Positions 1 to 8,355 of a stretch of 64,000 nt of DNA are shown one piece after another (position 1 is the first letter of the stretch; the number at the start of each line of letters is the position of its first letter). This stretch comes from Kribbella capetownensis. GTDB lineage: Bacteria > Actinomycetota > Actinomycetes > Propionibacteriales > Kribbellaceae. The stretch is taken from positions 248,001 to 312,000 of the forward strand of contig NZ_SJKD01000004.1 of the NCBI RefSeq assembly GCF_004331485.1, given 5' to 3'. Both the position numbers and the translations under genes were made by a program. Under the pieces are notes generated by a model, which worked only from the letters and a program-made list of their open reading frames with translations, was not told where the DNA came from and did no database searches.

Positions 1-852
1 GGAGTGCCGCAGGATCTTGGTCGCCCGCGAGCCGAGGAACACCCGTGCGACCGGCCCGAGCTCGCTCGACCCGATCACCAGGATGTCGCTGGGATCCCAG
101 CCGACGTCGTCGATCGCCTCGGCCCAGTTCGCACCGGAGCCGATCACGGTCTCGACCGTTCGCGGCCCGTGCGGCAGGTGCTGCACCTGGGTCAGCGTGG
201 CGGTGACGGTCTTCTCCACCTCCGTCCGCCATTCGTCCATCACCAGGTCCTCGGAATCGGTGCCGAGCCGGGTGGTGTACGCCGGACGCGACCACACCGC
301 GAACGTGGCGATCCGCAGCGAAGCACCGGCTTCGGCGCTGACCGCGGCCGCGGCGAGGACCAGCTCCTCAGCGCTCTCGGTGCCGCCGAAGGCCGCGGTC
401 ACCCGCTGGACGCTGGCGTCCCCCGGGCAGCGGAATCCCCGGGTGGCCAGGGCGAGCGAGACATGCGAGCTGTGCAGCAGCCGGTCCGTAACGCTGCCGA
501 GTGAGATGTGGCCGAACGCGCCGGCCGACGACGACCCGAGCACGATCAGCCGGGCATCGTTGTGCGCGGCCATCTCGAGCAGACCGGCCGGCGCCGACCG
601 GGCGCTGTACCGAACGTACGTCGCCGGCACATCACCCGGCAGGTAGTTCCGGGCCCGCTCGAGCGCTTGATCGGCAGTCTGCGCCAGATAGTTCTGGTAC
701 TCCGCATCCACCCGCGCCATCCCGGGCGTCCACGGCGCCGGTACGACGGTGCAGACAATCAGATCGTCATGCGCGGACCGGGCCAGCATCGCGGCGAGGT
801 GGAGCGCCGCCTTCCCGCGCTCGTCGGAGGCGTAGCCGATGATCATCGTCAT
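1..852 (-). CDS. Universal stress protein, two tandem Usp domains (3' end outside window)
   Basis: The frame is open from an ATG at 852 to the window edge (284 codons), so the C-terminus is missing, probably by only about ten residues. Two Usp domains are visible, roughly residues 1-140 and 145-284. Each has the glycine-rich nucleotide-binding signature: LGSSSAGAFG followed by LGS near residues 105-120, and IGSSELGP followed by FLGS just before the edge. Usp proteins are cytosolic, often ATP-binding, and linked to starvation or stress. The start overlaps the permease stop by 4 bp (ATGA), so the two are very likely one translationally coupled operon. Usp-transporter pairs are common, and the protein may modulate the permease, but that is inference. 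Confidence 0.93.
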   Translation of the reverse strand, partial: MTMIIGYASDERGKAALHLAAMLARSAHDDLIVCTVVPAPWTPGMARVDAEYQNYLAQTADQALERARNYLPGDVPATYVRYSARSAPAGLLEMAAHNDARLIVLGSSSAGAFGHISLGSVTDRLLHSSHVSLALATRGFRCPGDASVQRVTAAFGGTESAEELVLAAAAVSAEAGASLRIATFAVWSRPAYTTRLGTDSEDLVMDEWRTEVEKTVTATLTQVQHLPHGPRTVETVIGSGANWAEAIDDVGWDPSDILVIGSSELGPVARVFLGSRATKILRHS

Positions 853-2303
853 GACGCCGGCCCGTCGTCGTCGTGGATCAGCCCGACGTGCTCGTGCCGG
901 CCGAGATGCGAGTGCCGGAAGCCGTAGATGAAGTACCAGGCCAGGGCCACCGCGAGCCAGATCAGGAACACCCAGATGGTGACCGCGCGCAGGTCCTTGA
1001 TGATCCACAGACAGCCGAGGATCGACAGGATCGGTGTGACCGGATAGCCCGGCACCTTGAAGCCGCGGGGCAGCTCGGGATGGGTCCGCCGCAGCACCAT
1101 CACACCGATCGACACGACCAGGAACGCGACCAGGGTGCCGATGCTGGTCATCTCGGCCAGGAAGTTGATCGGGATCAGCCCGGCCAGCAGGGCGATCAGC
1201 ACGGCCACGATGATCGTGTTCGGCACCGGGGTGTGGGTGCGCGGGTTCACTCGGTGGAACAGCTCCGGGATCATCCCGTCGCGGGCCATCGCGAACAGGA
1301 TCCGGGTCTGCCCGTAGATCACGATCAACGTGACGCTGAAGATCGAGATCACCGCGCCGGCGGCCAGCACGGTGGCCGGCCAGGTCGCTCCGGTCACCTT
1401 CTCCAGGATCGCCGACAGGCCGGCCTCCTGGTTCTCGAAGTCGCCGGACGGCTGGGCGGCGACCGCGACCAGGGTGACCAGGATGTAGAGCCCGGTGACC
1501 GTGACGAGCGCGATCAGGATCGCCAGCGGCATCGTCCGCCGGGGGTTCTTCACTTCCTCACCCGCGGTCGAGACGGCGTCCAGACCGATGTAGGAGAAGA
1601 AGATGATGCCGGCCGCGGAGGTGATCCCGCTGATGCCGAAGGGGGCGAAGTCGGACAGGTTGTTCGCGTCCCAGCCCCTCAGCCCGAGCACGATGAACAG
1701 CAGCAGGACACCGATCTTGATGCACACCATGACGGCGTTCGTCGTGGCCGACTCGCTCGCGCCGCGGATCAGCAGCAGGGTGCAGAGCAGCACCAGGATG
1801 ACCGCGGGCAGGTTGAACACACCGCCCTGCTCCGGCGCCTGCGACAGGCTGTCCGGGATGGTGAAGCCGAAGATGTTGTCGAACAGTTCGTTCAGGTACT
1901 GCGACCAGCCGACGGCCACCGCGGCCGCGGACACGCCGTACTCCAGCAGCAGGCACGCGGCGACGCCGATCGCCGGCAGCTCACCGAGGGTCGCGTAGGC
2001 GTACGAGTACGACGATCCCGACACCGGGACCGCACTGGCGAGCTCGGCGTAACAGATCGCGGTCAGTCCGGCGACCACGCCGGCGATCACGAACGACCAG
2101 ATCACCGCCGGTCCGGCGACCGGCACCGCCTGGGCGAGGACGAAGAAGATTCCGGTGCCGACGGTGGCGCCGATGCCGAACATCGAGAGCTGGAACAAGC
2201 CGATCGTCCGGACGAGTTCGCTCTGACCGGTGTCGGTGCCGCTCTCCTGCGACATCTCCGGGACCGGCTTGCGACGGAACAGTTGCTGCGGCGTCATCGC
2301 CAT
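849..2303 (-). CDS. APC-superfamily amino acid permease (cationic amino acid transporter type)
   Basis: A 484-residue inner-membrane protein with about 12 hydrophobic segments starting near residue 33. The first membrane segment contains GIGATVGTGIFF, the glycine-rich substrate motif of APC/CAT-family amino acid transporters. The segment GEEVKNPRRTMPLAI after TM6 is also typical of this family. The length fits bacterial CAT/YhdG-type permeases. The ATG at 2303 is preceded by a purine-rich GAGGGGAGGG ribosome site. The substrate cannot be read from the sequence; cationic or broad amino acids are the family norm. It is transcribed together with the Usp gene. An agmatinase pseudogene lies just upstream on the same strand, which hints that the permease once served arginine or agmatine use. 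Confidence 0.92.
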   Translation of the reverse strand: MAMTPQQLFRRKPVPEMSQESGTDTGQSELVRTIGLFQLSMFGIGATVGTGIFFVLAQAVPVAGPAVIWSFVIAGVVAGLTAICYAELASAVPVSGSSYSYAYATLGELPAIGVAACLLLEYGVSAAAVAVGWSQYLNELFDNIFGFTIPDSLSQAPEQGGVFNLPAVILVLLCTLLLIRGASESATTNAVMVCIKIGVLLLFIVLGLRGWDANNLSDFAPFGISGITSAAGIIFFSYIGLDAVSTAGEEVKNPRRTMPLAILIALVTVTGLYILVTLVAVAAQPSGDFENQEAGLSAILEKVTGATWPATVLAAGAVISIFSVTLIVIYGQTRILFAMARDGMIPELFHRVNPRTHTPVPNTIIVAVLIALLAGLIPINFLAEMTSIGTLVAFLVVSIGVMVLRRTHPELPRGFKVPGYPVTPILSILGCLWIIKDLRAVTIWVFLIWLAVALAWYFIYGFRHSHLGRHEHVGLIHDDDGPAS

Positions 2304-2336
2304 GATGCCCTCCCCTCGAGGGAGGTCACCCCGCCC

Positions 2337-2365
2337 CCAATTCGGAGTGTGGCACTCGGAATTGG
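2337..2365 (-). promoter_or_regulatory. Strong hairpin in the leader of the permease gene
   Basis: The arms CCAATTC-G-GAGTG (2337-2349) and CACTC-G-GAATTGG (2353-2365) pair over 12 of 13 positions around a TGG loop. It lies between the 3' end of the agmatinase pseudogene and the permease start at 2303. It may be the terminator left over from the pseudogene, an attenuator-like leader structure or an operator. It has no T tract on the minus strand; a G-rich run follows. Confidence 0.5.
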
Positions 2366-2378
2366 CCGACGGAACAGG

Positions 2379-2915
2379 TCAGCCAGGCTCCGGCCGGTCA
2401 CTCAGCAGCGGGTGGGCAGGATCCCACCGCGTGCCATCGCGCTCGTCCTGGCGCTTGCGGGCGATCGCGGACACCGCCTCGAGCACCACGCGATTCGCCA
2501 GCGCCCCACAGCGAGCCGAACTCGATGTTGCCGGTGTCGGCGTGTGCGTCGAAGTGCAGCATCGACACCCGGCCGTGGCCGAGCACATTGGCGACACGCT
2601 TCGCGTCCGGGAACGCGATCGAGTGGTCGCCGGAGTACATCTCCACGTCACCGGCGTCGACGACGTTCAGCTCGACCAGACCATCGGTGCGCGCAACGCA
2701 AGACTCGGCCGCGAGCCGTCGTGTCCGAGATAGTCCCGCATCCGGATCGCCGTCGGACCGAACCGGGCCCCCGGCCGATGCGACGTACCGCCGTCGAACG
2801 GCGCGCCGAGGATCACGACCTGCGCGTCCGCGTACGACGCCGGATCGTCCAGATGACACGCCGGCACACCCGGAAACGTGAAGTCCGGCCCGAACTGCTG
2901 CCCGTAGCGGGTCAT
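2379..2915 (-). pseudogene. Decayed agmatinase/ureohydrolase (speB-like) pseudogene
   Basis: Three consecutive pieces of a ureohydrolase are spread over three minus-strand frames. From the ATG at 2915, frame one reads MTRYGQQFGPDF and then GAPFDGGTSHRPGARFGP, the agmatinase N-terminus. It shifts after SRPSLALR (near 2695) into a frame reading LNVVDAGDVEM joined directly to SGDHSIAFPDA, GRVSMLHFDAHADTG and IEFGSLWGAG. That frame then shifts near 2500 into LANRVVLEAVSAIARK and the C-terminal DPAHPLLSD. Intact agmatinases are about 310-350 residues. Here about 45 residues are lost before the GGDHS metal motif and most of the second half of the domain is missing. The gene is therefore inactive, with at least two frameshifts and two internal deletions. 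Confidence 0.85.
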
Positions 2916-2974
2916 GCTCGGAGTCTGGCATCCAGCCACCGCATGTCAACCAACGGCGACGTAGTCTGGCCGCC

Positions 2975-3697
2975 GTGAATCTCCTCGTCGTGCAGCCGGA
3001 CGAACTCTGCCCGCCCGGCCATCTCGCCGACTGGCTGCCACCGTTTCAGGTCTGCCGCGCGTACGGCGGCGATCCCGTGCCGGAGAACGCGGACGGGCTC
3101 TCCGGATTGATCGTGCTTGGTGGTCTGCCCGGTGTGCACGACGCGGATCGGGTGCCGTGGCTGACTCCGATCAAGACGCTCCTCGCCGACGCGGTGCGAC
3201 AGGAGGTGCCGACCCTCGGCATCTGCCTTGGCCACCAGTTGCTCGCCGACGCCTTGGGCGGCACGGTGATCTCCCGGCCGCACGGCCAGAACTCTCGCGT
3301 GCTCGGGCCGGTCTGGACTGCCGAGGCCGCCCTGGACCCAGTGGTCGGTCCAGGGCTCGATCTTGGGTCCGCCCGACTGCCTGCGGTGGCCTGGAACGCC
3401 GACACGGTGGCCGTACCGCCGGCCGGCGCGATCGAACTGGCCAGAAGCGATGACGGTGACTTGCTGTCGTTCCGGATCGGTCGATCGGCGTGGGGCGTTC
3501 AGTGGCACCCGGAGGCGTCGTACGGGATCGTCAAGGGGTGGTACGAGGCGCAGTGCAGGGCCGGCACCGCTCGTCCGGAGCTGGAGCGCGGGCTGGCCGA
3601 GATCCGCGCGGCCGAGACCGAGATGTACGCCGCGTGGCGTCCGCTCGCTCTCGCGTTCGCCGCCCTGGCCACTGGTTCGCACGAGCCGGCCTGCTGA
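2975..3697 (+). CDS. Type 1 glutamine amidotransferase (GMP-synthase-like)
   Basis: A 240-residue stand-alone class I glutamine amidotransferase. The nucleophile elbow GICLGHQ (Cys near residue 83) and the His-Glu pair in WHPEAS near residue 180 form the complete triad, and VLGGLPG near residue 48 fits the oxyanion region. Such proteins release ammonia from glutamine, or act as hydrolases in gamma-glutamyl metabolism; the partner or acceptor is unknown. The GTG start at 2975 has no ribosome site, but TAGTCT at 2962-2967 sits 7 nt before it, so the mRNA is probably leaderless. It ends 2 nt from the convergent IMPase-like gene. Confidence 0.88.
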   Translation: MNLLVVQPDELCPPGHLADWLPPFQVCRAYGGDPVPENADGLSGLIVLGGLPGVHDADRVPWLTPIKTLLADAVRQEVPTLGICLGHQLLADALGGTVISRPHGQNSRVLGPVWTAEAALDPVVGPGLDLGSARLPAVAWNADTVAVPPAGAIELARSDDGDLLSFRIGRSAWGVQWHPEASYGIVKGWYEAQCRAGTARPELERGLAEIRAAETEMYAAWRPLALAFAALATGSHEPAC

Positions 3698-3699
3698 GG

Positions 3700-4482
3700 C
3701 TACGCCGAGCAGCGGGACACGACCTCCAGCAGACGATCGTGGGTTGCGGTGTCCGCCGCGACGACCAGGCCTGGGCCGGTGTGCACCGGTTCGCCGCTGA
3801 AGTCGGTGACGACGCAGCCCGCCGCCTGGCACAGCTGGATGCCGGCGGTGAAGTGGACGCTGTCGACCAGCGCGCCGTTGGTGATGTAGCCGGCCCGGCG
3901 ACCCACCGCCACCCAGGCGAGCGTGAGGGTGGTCGACGACACCCGAAGCCCGAAGGTGGCCAGGAGGGTCGGGTCGGTCAGGATCCGGGCGCCGACGAAG
4001 TCGCTCCCGGGCGGATCGTCGACATCGACGTCGATCAGGAGTGAGGTCGCCGACGGTGTGGCCGGCGAGTCGGTACCGTCGCGGCGCACCATGGCAGTCG
4101 TCCCGTCGGTCCAGAACACCTCACCGGTGAGCGGCTGCGCGACGGCCGCGACCCCCGGCCCCTTGAGGGCGACGTTCACCGAGAACAACGGTGTCTCGGC
4201 GGCGAAGTTGAGGGTGCCGCAGAGCGGATCCACCAACCAGGTCCGGGCCGCCTGACCGTCGGCGCCGTACTCCTCGCCGATCACCGCGTCGTCGGGCCGC
4301 GCGGCACGCAGTACGTCGAGGATCGCCTGCTCCGCCTCGAGGTCCGCCTCGGTGGCGAAGTCGGTGGGCGACTTGTCGTACCTGGCCAGCGGTACGCCGT
4401 ACTTGGCGCGGACGACCGCGGCGCCGGCCTCGGCCGCCTGGATCGCCACCTCCGCGTCGGTCTGAGTGCTCATGCCGCCCAT
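3700..4482 (-). CDS. Inositol-monophosphatase-family protein with altered metal motif
   Basis: A 260-residue IMPase/FBPase-superfamily protein. Family marks are TDFATEADLEAE near residue 40, the metal ligand pair in GEEYG near residue 70, and WLVDPLCGTLNF near residues 82-93. The family consensus in that last motif is DPxDGTxNF; the second Asp, a metal ligand, is Cys here. The late WDxAAG motif is also weak (HFTAGIQLCQAAGC). It may be a divergent phosphatase subfamily or an enzyme with changed metal needs. The start is ATG 4482; an in-frame ATG at 4473 with GGCGG before it is an alternative. The substrate is unknown. Confidence 0.85.
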   Translation of the reverse strand: MGGMSTQTDAEVAIQAAEAGAAVVRAKYGVPLARYDKSPTDFATEADLEAEQAILDVLRAARPDDAVIGEEYGADGQAARTWLVDPLCGTLNFAAETPLFSVNVALKGPGVAAVAQPLTGEVFWTDGTTAMVRRDGTDSPATPSATSLLIDVDVDDPPGSDFVGARILTDPTLLATFGLRVSSTTLTLAWVAVGRRAGYITNGALVDSVHFTAGIQLCQAAGCVVTDFSGEPVHTGPGLVVAADTATHDRLLEVVSRCSA

Positions 4483-4495
4483 CCAACCCGACTGG

Positions 4496-4831
4496 CTACA
4501 ACGGGCGGAGGTCGGTGCCGGGGATCCAGGTGATGTGGCCGTCCTTGTCGCAGACCCGGCCGAGCCACTCGCCGTTGTCGCGGATCCAGACGTCGAGCTG
4601 GCCGTCCTGCCACTGGGCGCGCTGGACCGGTTGGGCCGGGTCCACCCGCCGTACGGCGTCGGCCGGACGCGGGCCGTGAGCGTCGTACTGGACGTCGAGA
4701 TCGCTGGCTATCCGGTGGGCCTCCGTTTCATTGTCGATACCCATCGCACGCCACCCGTTGACCGCACCGTCCCAGACGCCGAATCCGTTCGATCCGTCGT
4801 CGGCCGGGCGCACCGTGAACCGACCAAGCAT
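4496..4831 (-). CDS. Uncharacterised 111-residue protein, divergent from dnaE2 and probably SOS-controlled
   Basis: I do not recognise a named domain. The protein is small, acidic and soluble, with tryptophans spread through it and a C-terminal stretch NGEWLGRVCDKDGHITWIP that looks like a compact beta domain. It has no signal peptide or membrane segment. The ATG at 4831 follows a minus-strand -10 element TAATCT (4843-4838) by 6 nt, so it is likely leaderless. The LexA box at 4852-4867 overlaps the matching -35 position, so the gene is a candidate LexA target alongside dnaE2. No direct functional evidence is visible. Confidence 0.7.
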   Translation of the reverse strand: MLGRFTVRPADDGSNGFGVWDGAVNGWRAMGIDNETEAHRIASDLDVQYDAHGPRPADAVRRVDPAQPVQRAQWQDGQLDVWIRDNGEWLGRVCDKDGHITWIPGTDLRPL

Positions 4832-4851
4832 GTTTTCAGATTACACGTTCT

Positions 4852-4867
4852 TCGAACATGTGTTCTA
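4852..4867. promoter_or_regulatory. LexA (SOS) box between dnaE2 and the small divergent gene
   Basis: TCGAACATGTGTTCTA contains the exact actinobacterial SOS core GAAC-N4-GTTC (4854-4865). A -10-like TAGTCT for dnaE2 starts within its right edge (4866-4871). On the other strand, the box covers the -35 position of the divergent gene. LexA control of dnaE2 is established in Mycobacterium tuberculosis. Confidence 0.88.
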
Positions 4868-4895
4868 GTCTTGATCCGGATGGGAGGTGTGTGTG

Positions 4896-7800
4896 ATGGG
4901 CTACAACAATCCGCCGATCAAGTGGTCGGAGCTGGAGCGGAAGCTGTCGGACCGGTCCCGGCCGGGCAGCCACGGCGGGCGGCCGGTGACGGGCGACGGC
5001 GGCGACAGCCCGGCGTGGTCACAGCACCGCGGTCCGTATGTGCCTGACACCGTTCGTCGCCCGGAGCACGCGGTGCCTTACGCGGAGCTCCACGCGCATT
5101 CGAACTTCTCCTTCCTGGACGGTGCTTCCCAGCCGGAGGACCTGGTCGAGGCCGCGGTCCGGCAGGGCTGCACGCGCTGGCGCTGACCGATCACGACGGG
5201 TTCTACGGCGCGGCCCGGTTCGCCGAGGCGGCAGCGGCGTACAAGTTGCCGACCGTGTTCGGAGCGGAGTTGTCGCTCGAGCTGACCGGCCCGCAGAACG
5301 GCGTGGCCGATCCCGAGGGCAGTCACCTGCTGGTGCTGGCGGACGGCCAGGAGGGCTATCACATACTGGCCGGCGAGATCACGGAGGGACAGTTGGCCGG
5401 TGGGGAGAAGGGCCGCCCGGTCTACGACCTGGAGAGGCTGGCGGCGAAGGGTCGCGACCACTGGCTGATCCTGACCGGTTGCCGCAAGGGGCTGGTCCGG
5501 CAGGCGCTGGAGCTCGGTGGGCACGCCGAAGGTCCGGCCGCCGCGGGGCGTGAGCTGGACCGGCTGACCGGACTGTTCGGCAAGGACCGGGTGGTGGTCG
5601 AGCTGATCGACCACCATCTGCCCGCCGACACCACCCGGAACCGGATCCTGGCCGGGCTGGCGGCCGACCGCGGCCTCCCGGTAGTTGCCACGAACAACGT
5701 TCACTACGCCACCCCGGCGCAGCACAAGCTGGCCGCCGCGCTGGCCGCGGTCCGGGCCCGGCGGGACCTGGACACGATGGACGGCTGGCTGCCGCCGAGC
5801 GGGATGGCGTTCCTGCGCTCGGGGCAGGAGATGGCGTTCCGCTTCCGCCGGTACGACGGGGCCGTGGCGCGATCGGTGACACTGGCCGACCAGCTGGCCT
5901 TCGACCTGGCCCGGGCGAAACCCAAGCTGCCGCTGCGCGACGTACCAGAGGGGGAGACGCCGATGTCGTGGTTGCGGCACCTCACCTTCGAGGGCGCAGC
6001 CAAGCGGTACGGGACCCGCGGGCAGCGGCCGGACGCCTACGAGCGGTTGGAGCGGGAGCTGGCGGTCATCGAGGAGAAGGAGTTCCCGGGGTACTTCCTG
6101 ATCGTCGAGGACATCGTCCGGTATGCGCACGACAACGGGATCCTCTGCCAGGGCAGGGGATCGGCGGCGAACTCGGCGGTCTGCTACGCGCTCGGGATCA
6201 CCGCGGTGGACAGCATCCTCTACGACCTGCCGTTCGAGCGCTTCCTCGCCACCACCCGGACCGAGGAGCCGGACATCGACGTCGACTTCGACTCCGACCG
6301 CCGCGAGGAGGTGATCCAGCACGTCTACCGCAAGTACGGCCGCCGCAACGCCGCCCAGGTGGCGAACGTGATCTCCTACCGGCCGAAGTCCGCCGTCCGG
6401 GACATGGCCAAGGCGCTGGGGTACTCGGTCGGTCAGCAGGACGCGTGGTCGAAGCAGGTGGACGGCTGGAGCCCGGAGATCACCTCGACCGAGCACGACA
6501 TCCCGCCGAAGGTGGTGGCGATGGCGACCGAGCTGCTGAAGTTCCCGCGGCACCTGGGCATCCACTCCGGCGGGATGGTGCTGACCGAGCGGCCGGTGGG
6601 GGAGGTGGTGCCGATCGAGCACGCCCGGATGGAGAACCGCACGGTCCTGCAGTGGGACAAGGACGACTGCGCGTGGATGGGGCTGGTGAAGTTCGACCTG
6701 CTCGGGCTCGGGATGCTGGCCGCGCTGCAGTACTGCATGGAGCTGGTCCGCGAGCACATCGGCGAGTCGTGGCTGCTGCACACGATCCCCAAGGAGGAGG
6801 CGGGGGTCTACGACCAGCTGTGCCGCGCGGACTCGGTGGGCGTGTTCCAGGTCGAGTCGCGGGCGCAGATGGCGACGCTGCCGCGGCTGAAGCCGCGCCG
6901 GTTCTACGACCTGGTCACCGAGATCGCGCTGATCCGGCCAGGCCCGATCCAGGGCGGCGCGGTCCATCCGTACATCCGCCGCCGGACCGGTGAGGAGCCG
7001 ATCACCTACCTGCACCCGAAGCTGCGGCCGGTGCTGGAGCGGACCATGGGTGTGCCGCTGTTCCAGGAGCAGCTGATGCAGATGGCGATGGCGGTCGGCG
7101 AGATCGACGGCGACGAGGCCGACCTGCTGCGCCGGGCGATGGGGTCCAAGCGCGGCATCGAGAGGATCTCGTCACTGAAGGACAAGCTGTACGCCGGGAT
7201 GGCGCGCAACGGGATCGCCGGGGACCTGGCCGACGAGATCTACGACAAGATCGAGGCGTTCGCGAACTTCGGGTTCGCCGAGTCCCACTCGATCAGCTTC
7301 GCCCTGCTGGTCTACTCCAGCACGTGGCTGCGGCTGCACTACCCGGCCGCGTTCCTGGCCGCGTTGCTGCGCGCCCAGCCGATGGGTTTCTACTCACCCC
7401 AGTCCCTGGTCGCCGACGCCCGCCGCCACGGCGTCGAGGTACGGCGCCCGCACCTGCACCTCTCGGGAGTCGACGCCGGGCTCGAGCAACTGGTCGACGG
7501 TCAGGAGCTCACCGGCCCGACCGGATCGCCGGCCTGTCTGAAGGATCCGCAGCCGCTGGTCGGCCCGTTCGATCCGAAGGCGCCGTCCGACACCACTGTG
7601 CACCGTCGCGACGGCGTGTTCTCGGTCCGGCTCGGGTTGTCCGAGGTGCGCACGATCGGCGACAAGGGCGCGAAGCTGATCGTCGAGGAGCGCGAGCGCG
7701 GTGGGCCTTTCACCGAGATGGCCGACCTGGTCCGGCGTACTGGGATCACCGCCGCGCAGGTCGAGGCGCTCGCCACGGCCGGGGCGTTCGACTGCTTCGG

Positions 7801-8320
7801 CCTCGATCGCCGGCAGGCGTTGTGGGAGGCCGGTCGCGCCGCCGAGGAGCGGCCGGGCCAGCTCGCCGGGATCACCGCCGCCGGACCACCGCCGACCCTG
7901 CCCGGGATGAGCGACATCGAGGCCGACATGGCGGATCTGTGGTCCACCTCGATCACCACCACCAGTCACCCGATGCAACGCGTCCGGGAGCGGCTCCGCG
8001 CCGAGGGCATCCTGTCTGCGGCCCAACTCCGCGAAGCCCCGAACGGCGCCCGGGTCCGCGTCGCCGGCGTGGTCACCCACCGCCAGCGCCCGGCGACCGC
8101 CTCCGGCGTCACCTTCATGAACCTCGAGGACGAGACCGGCATGGCCAACATCGTCATCACCGTCGGCTGCTGGCACCGCCACGCCACCGTGGCCCGCACG
8201 GCCGGAGCCCTCATCATCCGAGGCCGCGTAGAACGAGCGGGCGAAGTCACCAACCTCTCTGCCGACCACCTCGAACGCCTCCCCCTGGCCGCCAAGACTG
8301 CCTCCCGCGACTTCCGCTGA
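4896..8320 (+). CDS. dnaE2: Error-prone DNA polymerase III alpha subunit DnaE2 (frameshift near 5165 in this sequence)
   Basis: DnaE2 is the catalytic polymerase of the damage-induced actinobacterial mutasome. The N-terminus MGYNNPPIKWSELE follows a GGGAGG site. Then come the PHP domain (ELHAHSNFSFLDGAS), the catalytic centre PDIDVDFDSDRRE coded near 6270, finger motifs (IRPGPIQGG, YLHPKL, FAESHS) and a C-terminal OB fold (VRVAGVVTHRQRP). The reading frame breaks: from 4896 it stops at 5184 (QGCTRWR-stop), while the frame read from about 5168 continues as HALALTDHDGFYGA and runs unbroken to 8320. One missing base in 5160-5170 explains it. Rejoined, the protein is about 1,140 residues, normal for DnaE2. 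Either the base was lost in sequencing or the gene is inactivated. The usual partners imuA' and imuB are not in the window. Confidence 0.93.
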
Positions 8321-8355
8321 TCCAGCGAACCGCATCGGGCAGTTCGTTGCCTCAA

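Noticed and set aside
873..2978. 701-codon open frame on the plus strand
   Set aside because: It runs antisense over the permease and pseudogene, is rich in Arg/Asp/Gln/His with no domain, and reflects GC-biased third positions of the real genes.
5155..5190. Programmed -1 frameshift in dnaE2
   Set aside because: There is no X-XXY-YYZ slippery site or clear downstream stimulator, and DnaE2 is not known to use one; a lost base is simpler.
5078..7015. 645-codon minus-strand frame inside dnaE2
   Set aside because: Antisense shadow of dnaE2; low-complexity Arg/Leu/Val/Gln composition and no family motifs.
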